Origin: Elusimicrobiota bacterium | GTDB lineage: Bacteria; Elusimicrobiota; UBA8919 | Assembly (NCBI GenBank): GCA_016928195.1 | Contig: JAFGLF010000018.1 | Location: 94,731-158,730, forward strand | DNA: 64,000 nucleotides | Reading direction: 5' to 3' | In this document: one piece after another, positions 7,748 through 16,473 of the stretch | How positions within the stretch are numbered: position 1 is the stretch's first letter | How the letters are laid out: the number at the start of each line of letters is the position of its first letter | Translations under genes and position numbers: made by a program | Notes under the pieces: generated by a model | The model's input: the letters and a program-made list of their open reading frames with translations, nothing else | Database searches by the model: none | Told to the model about the DNA's origin: nothing

Positions 7748-8686
7748 CTACCTCCTTAAAATAACATATACTATGTATCCGATATAACTAACGAGAAAAA
7801 ATATTCCTTCCTTTTTTTCCAATATTTTCACTTTCTTTAAAAAAACAAAACAACTAAAAATCAAAATAGCTAAAAGCATAATCATTCCGTCTATAAAAAA
7901 CCATTTATAAATTTTTAACGGGGAGATAAGTCCTGATATCCCTATAACAAAAAAAATATTAAAAATATTGCTTCCTAAAATATTTCCAAGGGCAAGATCT
8001 TTATGTTCTTTTTTCCATGCAACAATAGACGATACGACTTCCGGCAGCGATGTGCCTGTAGAGATTATAGTAATTGCAATAAGTGACACCGGAATCCCCA
8101 GCATTTTTGCAAAACTGACGGAATTTTTTACAGTCATTTCACCGCCTAACCACAAAAGAAGTATTCCCGATATTATACTAAAAACCATCTTATATACCGG
8201 GCTATTATTTGCTTTCCCGGCTTCTCTGGAATTTAAATATTCGCTATGTGCTTCTTTTACAAGATAATATATAAAATACAAAAAGCAGATTAAAAATATT
8301 CCGGCATCTATACGGCCGATTTGAAATGAAATAAATCCTGCAGAAATAAAAATAGCCGTGGCAAATACAGTGAATGGTATATGTCTCGTTATAAATTTTT
8401 TGTCAACCGCAAGCGGACTTAAAAACACTGCAATGCCGACAAACACAGCAATATTAAATATATTGGAACCTATAACATTGCTAAGATTTATCTCTGAATG
8501 GCCGTTGACTGCAGAAACAACATTTACAACCAGTTCAGGAACGCTTGTTCCGAAGGCAACAATGGTAAGACCAACAATGGTTTTGGAAATACCGTATTTT
8601 TCCGCAAGTTTAACAGCACCTTCAACAAGCAAATGCGCTCCCAAAACCAGCACAACAAGTCCTGCTATTATCAGTATAAAAGACAT
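7748..8686 (-). CDS. Calcium/sodium antiporter (YrbG-like, CaCA family)
   Basis: This is a CaCA superfamily exchanger with two inverted repeats of five membrane helices. The two alpha motifs are visible as GTSVPELVVN (N half) and GTSLPEVVSSI (C half), each with the ion-binding acidic residue, and the paired GSNIFNI segments follow each. A longer reading frame begins at 8710, but ATG 8686 (MSFILII) has a GGAG/GAGGGG ribosome binding site just upstream and starts directly at the first membrane helix, so I prefer it; the extra upstream codons lie in a dispersed repeat. It is probably co-transcribed with hppA, 4 bp downstream. The real ion pair cannot be read from sequence. Confidence 0.88.
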   Translation of the reverse strand: MSFILIIAGLVVLVLGAHLLVEGAVKLAEKYGISKTIVGLTIVAFGTSVPELVVNVVSAVNGHSEINLSNVIGSNIFNIAVFVGIAVFLSPLAVDKKFITRHIPFTVFATAIFISAGFISFQIGRIDAGIFLICFLYFIYYLVKEAHSEYLNSREAGKANNSPVYKMVFSIISGILLLWLGGEMTVKNSVSFAKMLGIPVSLIAITIISTGTSLPEVVSSIVAWKKEHKDLALGNILGSNIFNIFFVIGISGLISPLKIYKWFFIDGMIMLLAILIFSCFVFLKKVKILEKKEGIFFLVSYIGYIVYVILRR

Positions 8687-8719
8687 GCCCCTCACTCCGT
8701 TCGGGAACACTAATTATCG

Positions 8720-8808
8720 CGAATCTAATCCCGATTTATCGGGACGAATAACTCCTTTTGATTCGCGTGTATTCGCGTTGACTTCCTATTCGCGACTATT
8801 CGCGTTTA
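8720..8808. repeat. Dispersed palindromic repeat, TTCGCG-word family, copy 1
   Basis: Repeated words of the type ATTCGCG and CGCGAATA flank a palindrome ATCCCGATTTATCGGGA (8728-8744). On the minus strand the repeat supplies the final codons (Lys-Arg-Glu) and the TAG stop of pth. A related block lies at 45440-45528. Confidence 0.75.
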
Positions 8809-9389
8809 TTAAAGATATTCATAGCTTTCTGCAATCCGGATTCAAGAAAAAAAGAAATTACATCCTCTGTTTTTGTAATAATCGTTTTCAATTCTTTCTT
8901 TTCCCTATTATTAAAATCTGAAAGTACAAAATCAACAGGATCCATAAATTCAGGAGGACGTCCTATACCAATCCGCAACCGTGAGAAATTATCCGTTCCC
9001 AGCGTCTCAATAATTGACTGAACCCCGTTATGCCCGCCCGATGAACCGTTCCGTTTCAATCTAATACATCCGAATTCTATATCCATATCATCATGTATAA
9101 CAATAATATCTTCGGGATCAGGATTACCAGCCTGACCAGTCCGCCAGCTGGCGGAGTCGGGCAGGTATTTTTTAATTAAAGGCTTTACTGCGGAACCGCT
9201 ATTATTCATAAAAAGAGCGGGTTTTATAAGAAGGAAGTTATCGGAGGGTACTATATCTGCTTTATCTTTATAATTTTTCCACTTCAAAGATTTTCTATCT
9301 GCAAAATTATCAACAATGGCAAAACCGATATTGTGGCGTGTTCTTGAATATTTTCTGCCTGGATTCCCCAGTCCAATAATTAACTTCAT
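8796..9389 (-). CDS. pth: Peptidyl-tRNA hydrolase with palindrome-encoded insertion
   Basis: Pth releases tRNA from peptidyl-tRNA that drops off ribosomes. The N-terminus MKLIIGLGNPG, the catalytic His in RHNIGF, the Asn in FMNNSG and the aspartate in VIHDD are all present. I start at ATG 9389 because it gives the family N-terminus; the longer GTG frame at 9425 adds 12 residues of no known match. Between KKY and PEDIIVIHDD, where the family has almost nothing, lies an extra stretch of about 16 residues (LPDSASWRTGQAGN...). It is encoded by a GC-rich palindromic element (9131-9165). The C-terminal codons and stop come from another repeat. The gene is part of glmU-prs-rplY-pth. Confidence 0.93.
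   Translation of the reverse strand: MKLIIGLGNPGRKYSRTRHNIGFAIVDNFADRKSLKWKNYKDKADIVPSDNFLLIKPALFMNNSGSAVKPLIKKYLPDSASWRTGQAGNPDPEDIIVIHDDMDIEFGCIRLKRNGSSGGHNGVQSIIETLGTDNFSRLRIGIGRPPEFMDPVDFVLSDFNNREKKELKTIITKTEDVISFFLESGLQKAMNIFNKRE
9131..9165. repeat. GC-rich palindrome inserted in frame in pth
   Basis: The core TCCGCC-AGCT-GGCGGA (9140-9155) sits inside a wider imperfect palindrome CCTGACC...GGGCAGG. It encodes an extra loop in Pth just before the conserved HDD motif. The core motif is shared with palindromes in acsV, acsC, the hydrogenase large subunit, rnfG/rnfE and thiC. Confidence 0.85.
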
Positions 9390-9466
9390 ATTATTTTGGA
9401 ACGATCTGGACGTAGTCCTTGCCACAAAAGGACGAAAACAGGTTCACGGGTATATATATGCAACTA

Positions 9467-10216
9467 TTACTTCTTCTTTTCTTTTTCTTCTTTCCCGCCT
9501 GCATCACCGTGGGCAGGTTCTTTCTTAGCCGGAGCAGATTCTTTTTTGGCTTCGGCAGGTTTTCCGCCTTCTTCAACCTCTTCCTCTTCTTTCTTACCTT
9601 TACCTATAACCTCAGGTTCAGCCTCACCTTCAACAGGTGCGCCCGGAACTACCTCTTCTAAAATTGTCGGAGCAACAATATTAACCACTAATTGTTCCGG
9701 AGGAATAAGAACCTCAAGTTCTTTCGGAATTATCAGATCCTTTACACTTATAGAGTTTCCTATCTCCAGCCTGGATACGTCAACCTTAATTTTATCCGGA
9801 ATTTCCGTCGGAAGACATTTTACCTTGAGTTCTCTTACTGTATGGTCAAGAACCCCTCCTGATTTAACCCCGGGAGCCTCGCCTTCCAGAACCACAGGGA
9901 TAGCAACTTCAATTTTCTTTTTCATACTAATCTGATAAAAATCAGCATGCATAATATCCCTTGTAACAACATTCCTCTGGATATCTTTTACTAAAACTTT
10001 CTTTGACGTCTTATCAGGAAAAATCAAATCAAGTATAGCATTATGACCCGCCTCTAAAATCAATAATTTAAATTGCCTGCTATCTACGGTTAGAGGAATA
10101 CTTTTCTTATCTTCTCCATAAAAAATTGCAGGAATTTTTCCTGATTTTCTCAATTTTTTCATTTCACCTTTTGTAATTTTTTCTCTTAACTCTGCACCCA
10201 AAGTAAACTTTTCCAT
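9467..10216 (-). CDS. rplY: Ribosomal protein bL25 (Ctc-type, long form)
   Basis: This 249 aa protein is the long, general-stress (Ctc/TL5) form of bL25, which binds 5S rRNA. The N-terminal L25 domain (about 1-95) has the RKSGKIPAIFYG motif, and the beta-rich TL5 domain follows to about 190. The last about 60 residues are an unusual highly charged tail of Glu, Lys and Ala (GKGKKEEEEVEEGG... to KKEPAHGDAGGKEEKEKKK), probably disordered. It sits between prs and pth, the order common in Firmicutes and many other phyla (glmU-prs-ctc-pth). Confidence 0.95.
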   Translation of the reverse strand: MEKFTLGAELREKITKGEMKKLRKSGKIPAIFYGEDKKSIPLTVDSRQFKLLILEAGHNAILDLIFPDKTSKKVLVKDIQRNVVTRDIMHADFYQISMKKKIEVAIPVVLEGEAPGVKSGGVLDHTVRELKVKCLPTEIPDKIKVDVSRLEIGNSISVKDLIIPKELEVLIPPEQLVVNIVAPTILEEVVPGAPVEGEAEPEVIGKGKKEEEEVEEGGKPAEAKKESAPAKKEPAHGDAGGKEEKEKKK

Positions 10217-10233
10217 ATTAGCTCCTCTTCGTT

Positions 10234-10340
10234 TTGTAAAAAACGGTGATACGTTGATATGTTTATACGCTGATATGTATATATGTAAAAACCTTTATCC
10301 GTATCAGCATATTTCCATATCAGCATTTATTTACGTTATT
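10234..10340. repeat. Dispersed palindromic repeat, GATACG-word family, copy 2
   Basis: The block shares the core GTAAAAACCTTTATCCGTAT and flanking TGATACG words with copies at 290-385 and 11301-11392, and lies in the opposite orientation. It fills the gap between prs and rplY. Confidence 0.8.
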
Positions 10341-11276
10341 CTATTCAAACAACTGGGAAACCGATTGCCCCTGATGAATTCTTGTAATTGCATCTGCCAA
10401 CAATTTGCCTATCGACAAAACCTTAATTCTTCTTGATTTAACTTTTCTATATATAGAATTGGTAACAACAACTTCCTTTATATTGGATTTTTCTATTCTT
10501 TTATATGCTTCTCCGGCAAAAATCCCGTGCGCGGCAGCTGCATAAATATTCTTTGCACCGCCTTTTTTTAGCGCAGCAGCTGCTTTAACAAGCGTACCGG
10601 CTGTATCAATTAAGTCATCCACAATTATGACATTTTTATCTCTGACATTACCGATAATATTCATTACTGCCGCCTGGTTGGGAGAAAGCCTCCTCTTATC
10701 TATAATCGCAAGCCCAAGCCCCAAACACTTTGCAAAAGCGCGCGCACGTTCAACACCGCCCGCATCAGGCGAAACAACAACAAGATTCTGGAGTTTCTTA
10801 CCTCTAAAATAATCTATAAGTACCGGTCTAACGTATAAATGGTCAACCGGAATATCGAAGAAGCCCTGAATCTGTCCTGCGTGTAAATCAAGCGTAACAA
10901 CCCTATTTGCACCGGCAACAGTAATAAGATTGGCAACAATCTTTGCACTGATAGGAACCCGAGGCTCGGCTTTCCTGTCCTGTCTGGAATACCCGAAATA
11001 AGGGATAATGGCTGTAATACTTGCAGCTGAAGCACGGCGGAGCGCATCAATAATAATCAATAATTCCATCAGGTTTTCATTTGCAGGGGATGATGTCGGC
11101 TGTATAACAAAAGTATCGCAATTGCGGACATTTTCGTCTATCTTTACTCTAACTTCTCCGTCAGGGAAACGTCCGACTTTTATGGCACCTTCCGGAATTT
11201 TAACAAAACCACAAACCTCTCTTGCCAGACTACGATTTGCCAAACCACTAAAAATTTTTAACTTACCTATAACCAC
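10341..11276 (-). CDS. prs: Ribose-phosphate pyrophosphokinase
   Basis: Prs makes PRPP from ribose-5-phosphate and ATP for nucleotide, histidine and tryptophan synthesis. Features seen include the ATP-site segment YFGYSRQDRK, the Mg-binding DLHAGQIQGFF, the flexible loop after VVVSPDAGGVERA, and the PRPP-binding loop VIIVDDLIDTAGT. The length of 311 aa is typical. The start codon is GTG, preceded by a clear GGAGG ribosome binding site. The gene lies downstream of glmU, with a 100-bp gap filled by a dispersed repeat. Confidence 0.96.
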   Translation of the reverse strand: MVIGKLKIFSGLANRSLAREVCGFVKIPEGAIKVGRFPDGEVRVKIDENVRNCDTFVIQPTSSPANENLMELLIIIDALRRASAASITAIIPYFGYSRQDRKAEPRVPISAKIVANLITVAGANRVVTLDLHAGQIQGFFDIPVDHLYVRPVLIDYFRGKKLQNLVVVSPDAGGVERARAFAKCLGLGLAIIDKRRLSPNQAAVMNIIGNVRDKNVIIVDDLIDTAGTLVKAAAALKKGGAKNIYAAAAHGIFAGEAYKRIEKSNIKEVVVTNSIYRKVKSRRIKVLSIGKLLADAITRIHQGQSVSQLFE

Positions 11277-11300
11277 TGTTTTTCCTCCATTAGCTCCGCT

Positions 11301-11392
11301 AAAAAATATGGTGATACGGAAATACGATGATACGTTTAAAGGTTTTTACATACATACGTATCAACTTATCAACTTATCAACGTTTTTTTTCG
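11301..11392. repeat. Dispersed palindromic repeat, GATACG-word family, copy 3
   Basis: This is a third relative of the repeat at 290-385, in the same orientation, with words TGATACG, GTATCAAC and TTATCAAC around TTTTTACATAC. It supplies the last Arg codon and the TGA stop of glmU, exactly as copy 1 does for suhB. Confidence 0.8.
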
Positions 11393-12744
11393 TTACCGGT
11401 TTTTCGTCCTTTAACTATCTGTCTTGCACGGGCAATAGCAAGGGTTTTAGCAGGAATATCGTCGGTAACCGTAGACCCTGCTGCAATTAAAACACCTTTA
11501 CCTATTTTAATCGGAGCAATTAAATTTGTATTGCTTCCGATAAATGTATCATCGCCTATTTCAGTTTTATGTTTTAACTTTCCGTCATAATTACATGTTA
11601 TGGTTCCTGCACCGACGTTTATATTTTTGCCGAGATATGAATCACCTATATATGAAAGGTGCGAAACTTTGGTATTTTTTCCTATATAAGATTTTTTAAT
11701 TTCCGAAAAATTACCGATTTTTGCCTTTGACGAAATTTTTGTTTCCCTTCTTATATGTGAAAACGGGCCGATTTTCACGCCGTCTCCGATTTCTGCACCG
11801 TAAACAAAAGATGCCCTTATTTCAACATCTTTTCCTATTGAACAGTCTTCAATGTAACTGAAAGGTCCTATAACGCTTTTACTTTTTATCTTTGTCCTTC
11901 CCTTAATAATGGTTAAAGGCATTATAATGGTATCTTTTTCGACGACTACCGAATCATCAATATACGTTGTCGCCGGATCAATTATTGTTATACCGGAATA
12001 CATTAATTCTTTTAAAATATCTTTTCTCAAAAAACCCTCCGCCTCGGCAAGTTCATATCTGTTATTTATGCCTGCAATTTCGCTGTCATTATCAATTTTA
12101 TATGCATACACATTTTCATTCCGGCTTCGTAGAATCGAAATAACATCGGTTAAATAGTATTCCTTTTTTGCATTATCCGGTTTTACCTGTCTAAGTGCTC
12201 TAAAAAGTTTTTTTGAAGAGAAAACATACAGTCCGCTGTTAATCTCTTTTATCTTTTTTATCTCAGATGCAGCATCCTTTTCTTCGACTATGGACTGTAC
12301 AATCCTGCCGCTCCTTATGATTCTGCCGTAGCCGTAAGGGTCTTTGAGTTCACAGGTCAAAACCGTACATGCTGCTTTTGCCTTTTTATGGGCATACAAT
12401 AAACCTCTAATAGTTTCGGATTTAAGCAGAGGGACATCGCCGTATAGAATGAAAACATTGCCGTCAAAATTTTTCAGGATTTTCTCAGCACATCTTACCG
12501 CATGCCCTGAGCCAAGCTGCTTCTTCTGTTCAATAAAAATTATATCTTTATCATTTATTGCTTTTTTTACGGTCCCTGCTTTATGTCCTATAACTACAAC
12601 TATTTTCTTAAATTTATTTCTTACCTTCTCCAGAACTCTATCTATAAGCGTTTTACCTAAAATCTTATGCAGGACCTTAGGTATTTCCGATTTAAACCTT
12701 GTACCCTCACCTGCAGCAAGAATTAATACAACCGTGTTTTTCAT
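11377..12744 (-). CDS. glmU: Bifunctional GlcNAc-1-P uridyltransferase / GlcN-1-P acetyltransferase
   Basis: GlmU makes UDP-GlcNAc for peptidoglycan and lipopolysaccharide. The N-terminal pyrophosphorylase domain (about 1-230) has the LAAGEGTRFKSEIPK signature, and the C-terminal half is a left-handed beta-helix of hexapeptide repeats (about 250-440) with the GAGTITCNYDG acetyltransferase motif. The length of 455 aa is full. A promoter of good consensus lies 36 bp upstream, so glmU probably starts the operon glmU-prs-rplY-pth. Its final codons come from a dispersed repeat. Confidence 0.97.
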   Translation of the reverse strand: MKNTVVLILAAGEGTRFKSEIPKVLHKILGKTLIDRVLEKVRNKFKKIVVVIGHKAGTVKKAINDKDIIFIEQKKQLGSGHAVRCAEKILKNFDGNVFILYGDVPLLKSETIRGLLYAHKKAKAACTVLTCELKDPYGYGRIIRSGRIVQSIVEEKDAASEIKKIKEINSGLYVFSSKKLFRALRQVKPDNAKKEYYLTDVISILRSRNENVYAYKIDNDSEIAGINNRYELAEAEGFLRKDILKELMYSGITIIDPATTYIDDSVVVEKDTIIMPLTIIKGRTKIKSKSVIGPFSYIEDCSIGKDVEIRASFVYGAEIGDGVKIGPFSHIRRETKISSKAKIGNFSEIKKSYIGKNTKVSHLSYIGDSYLGKNINVGAGTITCNYDGKLKHKTEIGDDTFIGSNTNLIAPIKIGKGVLIAAGSTVTDDIPAKTLAIARARQIVKGRKTGNEKKR

Positions 12745-12780
12745 AATAACACTTTTTTACTACCATACTGAAACTTTATA

Positions 12781-12809
12781 ATTTTACCAAATATACTGCA
12801 TAAATGCAA
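12781..12809 (-). promoter_or_regulatory. Promoter of the glmU operon
   Basis: On the minus strand the -35 is TTGCAT (12804-12809) and the -10 is TAAAAT (12781-12786), with a 17-nt spacer, 36 nt before the glmU start codon. Confidence 0.65.
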
Positions 12810-12811
12810 GA

Positions 12812-12865
12812 AAAAAAACCGAAGGAACTATATCTTTTTCATAGATGTTTCTTCCTGCGGTTTTT
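12812..12865 (-). terminator. Intrinsic terminator after the NhaD-type permease gene
   Basis: An inverted repeat AAAAACCG.AGGAA / TTCCTTCGGTTTTT forms a 14-bp stem flanked by T tracts on both strands. On the minus strand it ends the permease transcript just before the glmU promoter. Confidence 0.75.
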
Positions 12866-12919
12866 CACTTTTTATTATCTTTTCCGTAAAGATATTCGCT
12901 GAATTCCCGGGAGTTCATT

Positions 12920-14314
12920 TCATTTAAAACCAGGTACGGTTATCATCACGAGATACGATATTATCATACTCGTTATTCCTATTATTATGCCTATCCTGAA
13001 CCATTCACGGAAGCCTATACGGATTCTTTTGTTTTTTTCAAGCAATCCTAAAGCGATAATATTTGCGGTAGAGCCTATCAATGTAATATTCCCTCCGAAA
13101 CATGCCCCGAATAATATTGACCACCACAGGAAGTTTGAGTTAAGCTGCAGCTGGTCCATACTTTGTACCACCGGTACATATGAAGCAACCACAACGATGT
13201 TATCCAGGATACTGGATAAGACGCCGCTTGAAATTAGAATCATGCCGCCCAGGAGTTTCGGATATCTGCCCATAATTCCGATGATTTTCTGGGCGGATAT
13301 ATTAGCCACACCTGAAGCCTGCAGGACTCCTGCCTGAGCAAAAAGGAATAAAAAAAACAGGAGAGAATTCCATTCTACTTCATTTTCTATATAATACCTT
13401 GCCTTGTCATTGCGATACAGTAAAACTATGCCTGCATATATTATAGGAAGCATTATAAGCATAGTGTTCTCTTCCAGGGCAAATATTAACTCCAGTCTCT
13501 TATGGAATGCAATTGAAAACACGGTTAATCCGAATATTACCATACTTACACGTGTCTTATAATCAGGAGGAATGGATATAAGATGACGGAACCATTCGTT
13601 ATCTCCGTGAGCTTTCAGTTTATGGGAGATTGTATCCACATATTCTCTATACCAGTGTATTAACACCCATATCGAAAGTATCAGCACAACAACACATATC
13701 GGAAGAGAATAAATAATAAAATCTTCAAATGTAAGCCCTCCCCTTACAGCAATAAGAACACCGATAGGATTTCCAAGTATAGTGGAAGCTGAACCTATGT
13801 TCGTAGCCAGAACAGAGGAAATAGCCAGAGGTACGACGCTCACTTCAAGAAAATCGCATATTCCGAATATAACAGGAATCATTACCATTATAGAAGATAC
13901 TTCCCCCATAAGTCCTGATAGCAGCGCTGACATAACCATGATTATTATGAAAATTTTTGTGCCGTTAAGCCCTCTTATCCTCAAGACCACGGTAATGAGC
14001 CACGAAAAAAATCCGGCTTCTTTCATCATGGCTACGATTACCATCATACCTATAAGAAAAAGTATAACGTCAAGAGATGCAAATTTTATAAAACTTTCCA
14101 GGTCCATGGCGTGAATCAAAAAAAGCACCCCGCTCCCCATAAAAACAAAGCTAAGCCTGAAATCCCAGAAAAAAAGTGTTCCCAAAATCGATACCAGAAA
14201 TACCGATAAAATGAGCGATTGGTGTGTTGTCAACCCAACAATAATTTTGCCTGCCAGACCCACGGCTGATGAAATCAGCAATAAAAACAGAAGTTTCTTT
14301 TTTATCTTAGTCAT
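12920..14314 (-). CDS. NhaD/ArsB-type permease (ion transporter superfamily)
   Basis: This 464 aa integral membrane protein has about 11-12 hydrophobic segments. It belongs to the IT superfamily that includes ArsB, NhaD Na+/H+ antiporters and CitM-type carriers. Characteristic elements are the GEVSSIMVMIPV stretch, the re-entrant region ATNIGSASTILGNPIGVLIA, and a matching C-terminal segment with SSILDNIVVVASYVP and GGNITLIGSTANIIALG. The two halves form the inverted repeat of this fold. NhaD-like Na+/H+ exchange is more likely than arsenite export, since no ars genes are nearby; this is an inference. It lies just downstream of the tRNA-Gln gene and ends at a strong terminator. Confidence 0.85.
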   Translation of the reverse strand: MTKIKKKLLFLLLISSAVGLAGKIIVGLTTHQSLILSVFLVSILGTLFFWDFRLSFVFMGSGVLFLIHAMDLESFIKFASLDVILFLIGMMVIVAMMKEAGFFSWLITVVLRIRGLNGTKIFIIIMVMSALLSGLMGEVSSIMVMIPVIFGICDFLEVSVVPLAISSVLATNIGSASTILGNPIGVLIAVRGGLTFEDFIIYSLPICVVVLILSIWVLIHWYREYVDTISHKLKAHGDNEWFRHLISIPPDYKTRVSMVIFGLTVFSIAFHKRLELIFALEENTMLIMLPIIYAGIVLLYRNDKARYYIENEVEWNSLLFFLFLFAQAGVLQASGVANISAQKIIGIMGRYPKLLGGMILISSGVLSSILDNIVVVASYVPVVQSMDQLQLNSNFLWWSILFGACFGGNITLIGSTANIIALGLLEKNKRIRIGFREWFRIGIIIGITSMIISYLVMITVPGFK

Positions 14315-14472
14315 TTAAGCAACCCTTTCTGATAGTATAATAATATGTAAATATGGGACGTTATCATCGTCCCCTAGATATTCTTTTCCACGAAATTGTA
14401 GCAATTGTGGGAAAAATGTTGAGTTCCGAAGTAATGTTGAGGTCGCCGAGCGTGTCACTGCGAGGCGGACGA

Positions 14473-14500
14473 GCCCAGCCCTTTCACGAAAAGGCTGGGC
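14473..14500. repeat. Intergenic hairpin between tRNA-Gln and permease gene
   Basis: A perfect 8-bp stem GCCCAGCC/GGCTGGGC encloses a 12-nt loop. It follows a TCACTGCGAGGCGGACGAGC phrase of a kind often dispersed in bacterial genomes. The rest of the gap 14315-14537 shows no gene. Confidence 0.6.
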
Positions 14501-14537
14501 GAGCATTACCTAATTTGGTTCGTAGTGTTAACGGTAA

Positions 14538-14609
14538 CTGGGGAGGAAGGATTCGAACCTTCGAGTGACGGCTCCAAAGGCCGTTGCCTTACCGCTTGGC
14601 TACTCCCCA
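14538..14609 (-). tRNA. tRNA-Gln (anticodon UUG)
   Basis: A 72-nt cloverleaf is read on the minus strand. The acceptor stem TGGGGAG pairs with CTCCCCA (discriminator G, CCA not encoded), the D arm is AGCCAAGCGGTAAGGC, the anticodon stem ACGGC/GCCGT holds the loop CTTTGGA with TTG at positions 34-36, and the T arm is GAAGG-TTCGAAT-CCTTC. An unpaired-looking U-A first pair and discriminator G fit glutamine tRNAs. Confidence 0.95.
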
Positions 14610-14637
14610 AATATGTCATCTTATTTGCTGTTTTTTG

Positions 14638-14666
14638 ATTATAGCAAATTCTAATTAAAAAATAAA
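14638..14666 (-). promoter_or_regulatory. Extended -10 promoter of tRNA-Gln
   Basis: On the minus strand TGCTATAAT (14638-14646) is an extended -10. The -35 at 14661-14666 is poor (TTTATT). The predicted start leaves a leader of about 22 nt before the tRNA. Confidence 0.55.
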
Positions 14667-14685
14667 GTCATTTTACTTTATTTAG

Positions 14686-15591
14686 CTATTTTTTCTTAAA
14701 AAAATCTATTGTTTTTTCTGCAACTTCATTTTTTATATACCGGTTGAGCGTTATCGCATGACGTTTGGTTATTCTATCATCTGTTAAATCAAAAAGATAC
14801 TTTTCCTTATCAGAAGATGAAATATGATTATATATATAGTCAATGTTCTTATCGGGTACGGTCTTGTCGCCTTTTGCCTGTAAAAGCAGAACCGGGGTTT
14901 TTACCTTTGAAAGGTTTCTGTCAATTCCCCGTATTGCTTTCTGCAAACTGTGGACACAGACAGGTATATGAAAACCTTCATATATAATTTCCGGTATAAT
15001 TTCAAGTTCCTGTTTTGAAGGCGGCGGGTCTGTAATTTTCTTTACAAAAATTTTGATAATACCTAAGAGAAAAAGTCTTATATCGTGAATATTAATTACT
15101 TCCGGCGAGATTTTATTGAAGAATACAGGAGTACTTATAAGAACGGCTGCGTCGGGTAATAGTTCCGGCTGTAGTTCTTCTAATAATTTCAGTGTAACTG
15201 CTCCTCCCATTGAAAGACCGCAAATATAGAATTTTTTATATTTACCGCGATATCCGACTGCTTCTTTATATACAGCATTGTACCAGTGATAAAAACGGGT
15301 TTTAGCAAAATCTTCATAATTGGTACCATGCCCTGGAAGCAACGGAATAATAACGGTGTATCCTTTTGCATGCAGTTTTTCCCCAAGATACTTCATAGAC
15401 TGCGGAGTGCTTCTAAGACCGTGAACCAATAAAACAGCTTCATCGGAACTTCCTTTTAAAAATACAGGTTCTGCCCCGTTAATAATCTGTGATTTATTGA
15501 GTTTCGGTAACGGTAATCTTTTTTCAGGAAGACCGTAATAGCCAATCAGAATAATAAGTACCGTTAATATAAATAATATTGCCGGTATCAC
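14686..15591 (-). CDS. Membrane-anchored alpha/beta hydrolase (lipase/esterase-like)
   Basis: This 301 aa protein starts with one hydrophobic helix (about 2-20), probably a signal anchor, followed by an alpha/beta-hydrolase fold of the carboxylesterase/monoacylglycerol lipase type. LLVHGLRSTPQ forms the oxyanion loop, GLSMGG carries the nucleophile serine, LLQAKGDKTVP the acid, and HAITLN the likely catalytic histidine. All three members of the triad are therefore visible. It lies 20 bp downstream of the FocA-type channel gene and is probably co-transcribed with it, but no functional link is obvious. The substrate, an acyl ester, is unknown. Confidence 0.85.
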   Translation of the reverse strand: MIPAILFILTVLIILIGYYGLPEKRLPLPKLNKSQIINGAEPVFLKGSSDEAVLLVHGLRSTPQSMKYLGEKLHAKGYTVIIPLLPGHGTNYEDFAKTRFYHWYNAVYKEAVGYRGKYKKFYICGLSMGGAVTLKLLEELQPELLPDAAVLISTPVFFNKISPEVINIHDIRLFLLGIIKIFVKKITDPPPSKQELEIIPEIIYEGFHIPVCVHSLQKAIRGIDRNLSKVKTPVLLLQAKGDKTVPDKNIDYIYNHISSSDKEKYLFDLTDDRITKRHAITLNRYIKNEVAEKTIDFFKKK

Positions 15592-15611
15592 CTGTCTTTT
15601 AACTCCACTTT

Positions 15612-16430
15612 TTATTTAGTTTTCATATAAGTAAAATAATAAAAAATTCCTACGAAAAAAGCGCCTCCCGCGATATTTCCAATGGTTACCGGGATTAAAT
15701 TTTTAATGAATATACCGCTCCATGTAAGATTGGTTAAATCCAATCCGGATTTTACCGCTGCATCAGTTGCTTTAAGAAATATTCCCATCGGTATAAAATA
15801 CATATTTGCAACGGAGTGTTCAAAACCCGAGGCAACAAATGCCATTATCGGGAAATAAATTCCAAAAATCTTGCCTGTAACGGTTCGTGAAGCACATGCA
15901 AGCCAGACAGCAAGACAAACAAGCCAGTTACATCCAATTCCTCTAAAGAACGCTTCTTTCCAGGGAAGATTAACCTTTAAGTTTGCAATTTCCAGGGCCT
16001 TTATGCCGACTTCCATTTTATTTATTTTCCAGAGACCGGAATTAAACATTATCCATACTAAAAGAAGCGAACCGATAAAGTTTGCTATATATACCCAGAA
16101 CCAATTATTAAACATTCCTCTTAAACAGGTTTTATCTGTAGATGCTGACAAAACAATAAGACAATTTCCTGTGAAAAGTTCTGCCCCTCCGATAACTACC
16201 AGCATGAGCCCGACACTAAACACACTTCCGGCAAGAAATTTGGAAAATCCTATACCCAGATAACCTGATGTATCATGACTTACTATGGTTGAAAGTTCGG
16301 CTCCAAATCCTATATAAGCTCCTGCGAGAATACCGAGAATCATCATATTAATCCAGGAAAGCTTCGTCTTGCCGATACATGTTTCACAAACCTTCTGAGC
16401 AGTTTCCTGCGGTGAATTAAATCCAATCAT
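15612..16430 (-). CDS. focA: Formate/nitrite transporter family channel (FocA-like)
   Basis: The 272 aa protein belongs to the FNT family of pentameric anion channels, with six membrane helices. It carries the family signatures GIGCNWLVCLAVWLA and SGFEHSVANMYFIPMGI, the latter with the central histidine that gates anions. In this genome, which carries the Wood-Ljungdahl pathway, formate is the most likely substrate; nitrite or hydrosulfide remain possible because family members look alike. The ATG has a strong AGGAGG site, and a promoter with TTGATA and TAAAAT lies upstream. It is transcribed divergently from the TonB-like operon. Confidence 0.88.
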   Translation of the reverse strand: MIGFNSPQETAQKVCETCIGKTKLSWINMMILGILAGAYIGFGAELSTIVSHDTSGYLGIGFSKFLAGSVFSVGLMLVVIGGAELFTGNCLIVLSASTDKTCLRGMFNNWFWVYIANFIGSLLLVWIMFNSGLWKINKMEVGIKALEIANLKVNLPWKEAFFRGIGCNWLVCLAVWLACASRTVTGKIFGIYFPIMAFVASGFEHSVANMYFIPMGIFLKATDAAVKSGLDLTNLTWSGIFIKNLIPVTIGNIAGGAFFVGIFYYFTYMKTK

Positions 16431-16473
16431 TTCCGCCTCCTAATCTTTTTCTGCATTATTTACATATAATTCT

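Noticed and set aside
8358-8921. Long plus-strand reading frames opposite hppA, the exchanger, pth, ychF, acs and clpB genes
   Set aside because: They lie fully antisense to well-supported genes, have no family match and no ribosome binding sites; they are shadows.
12920-14314. Arsenite exporter ArsB
   Set aside because: The fold is shared with NhaD-type permeases, and there are no arsR, arsC or arsA genes nearby.
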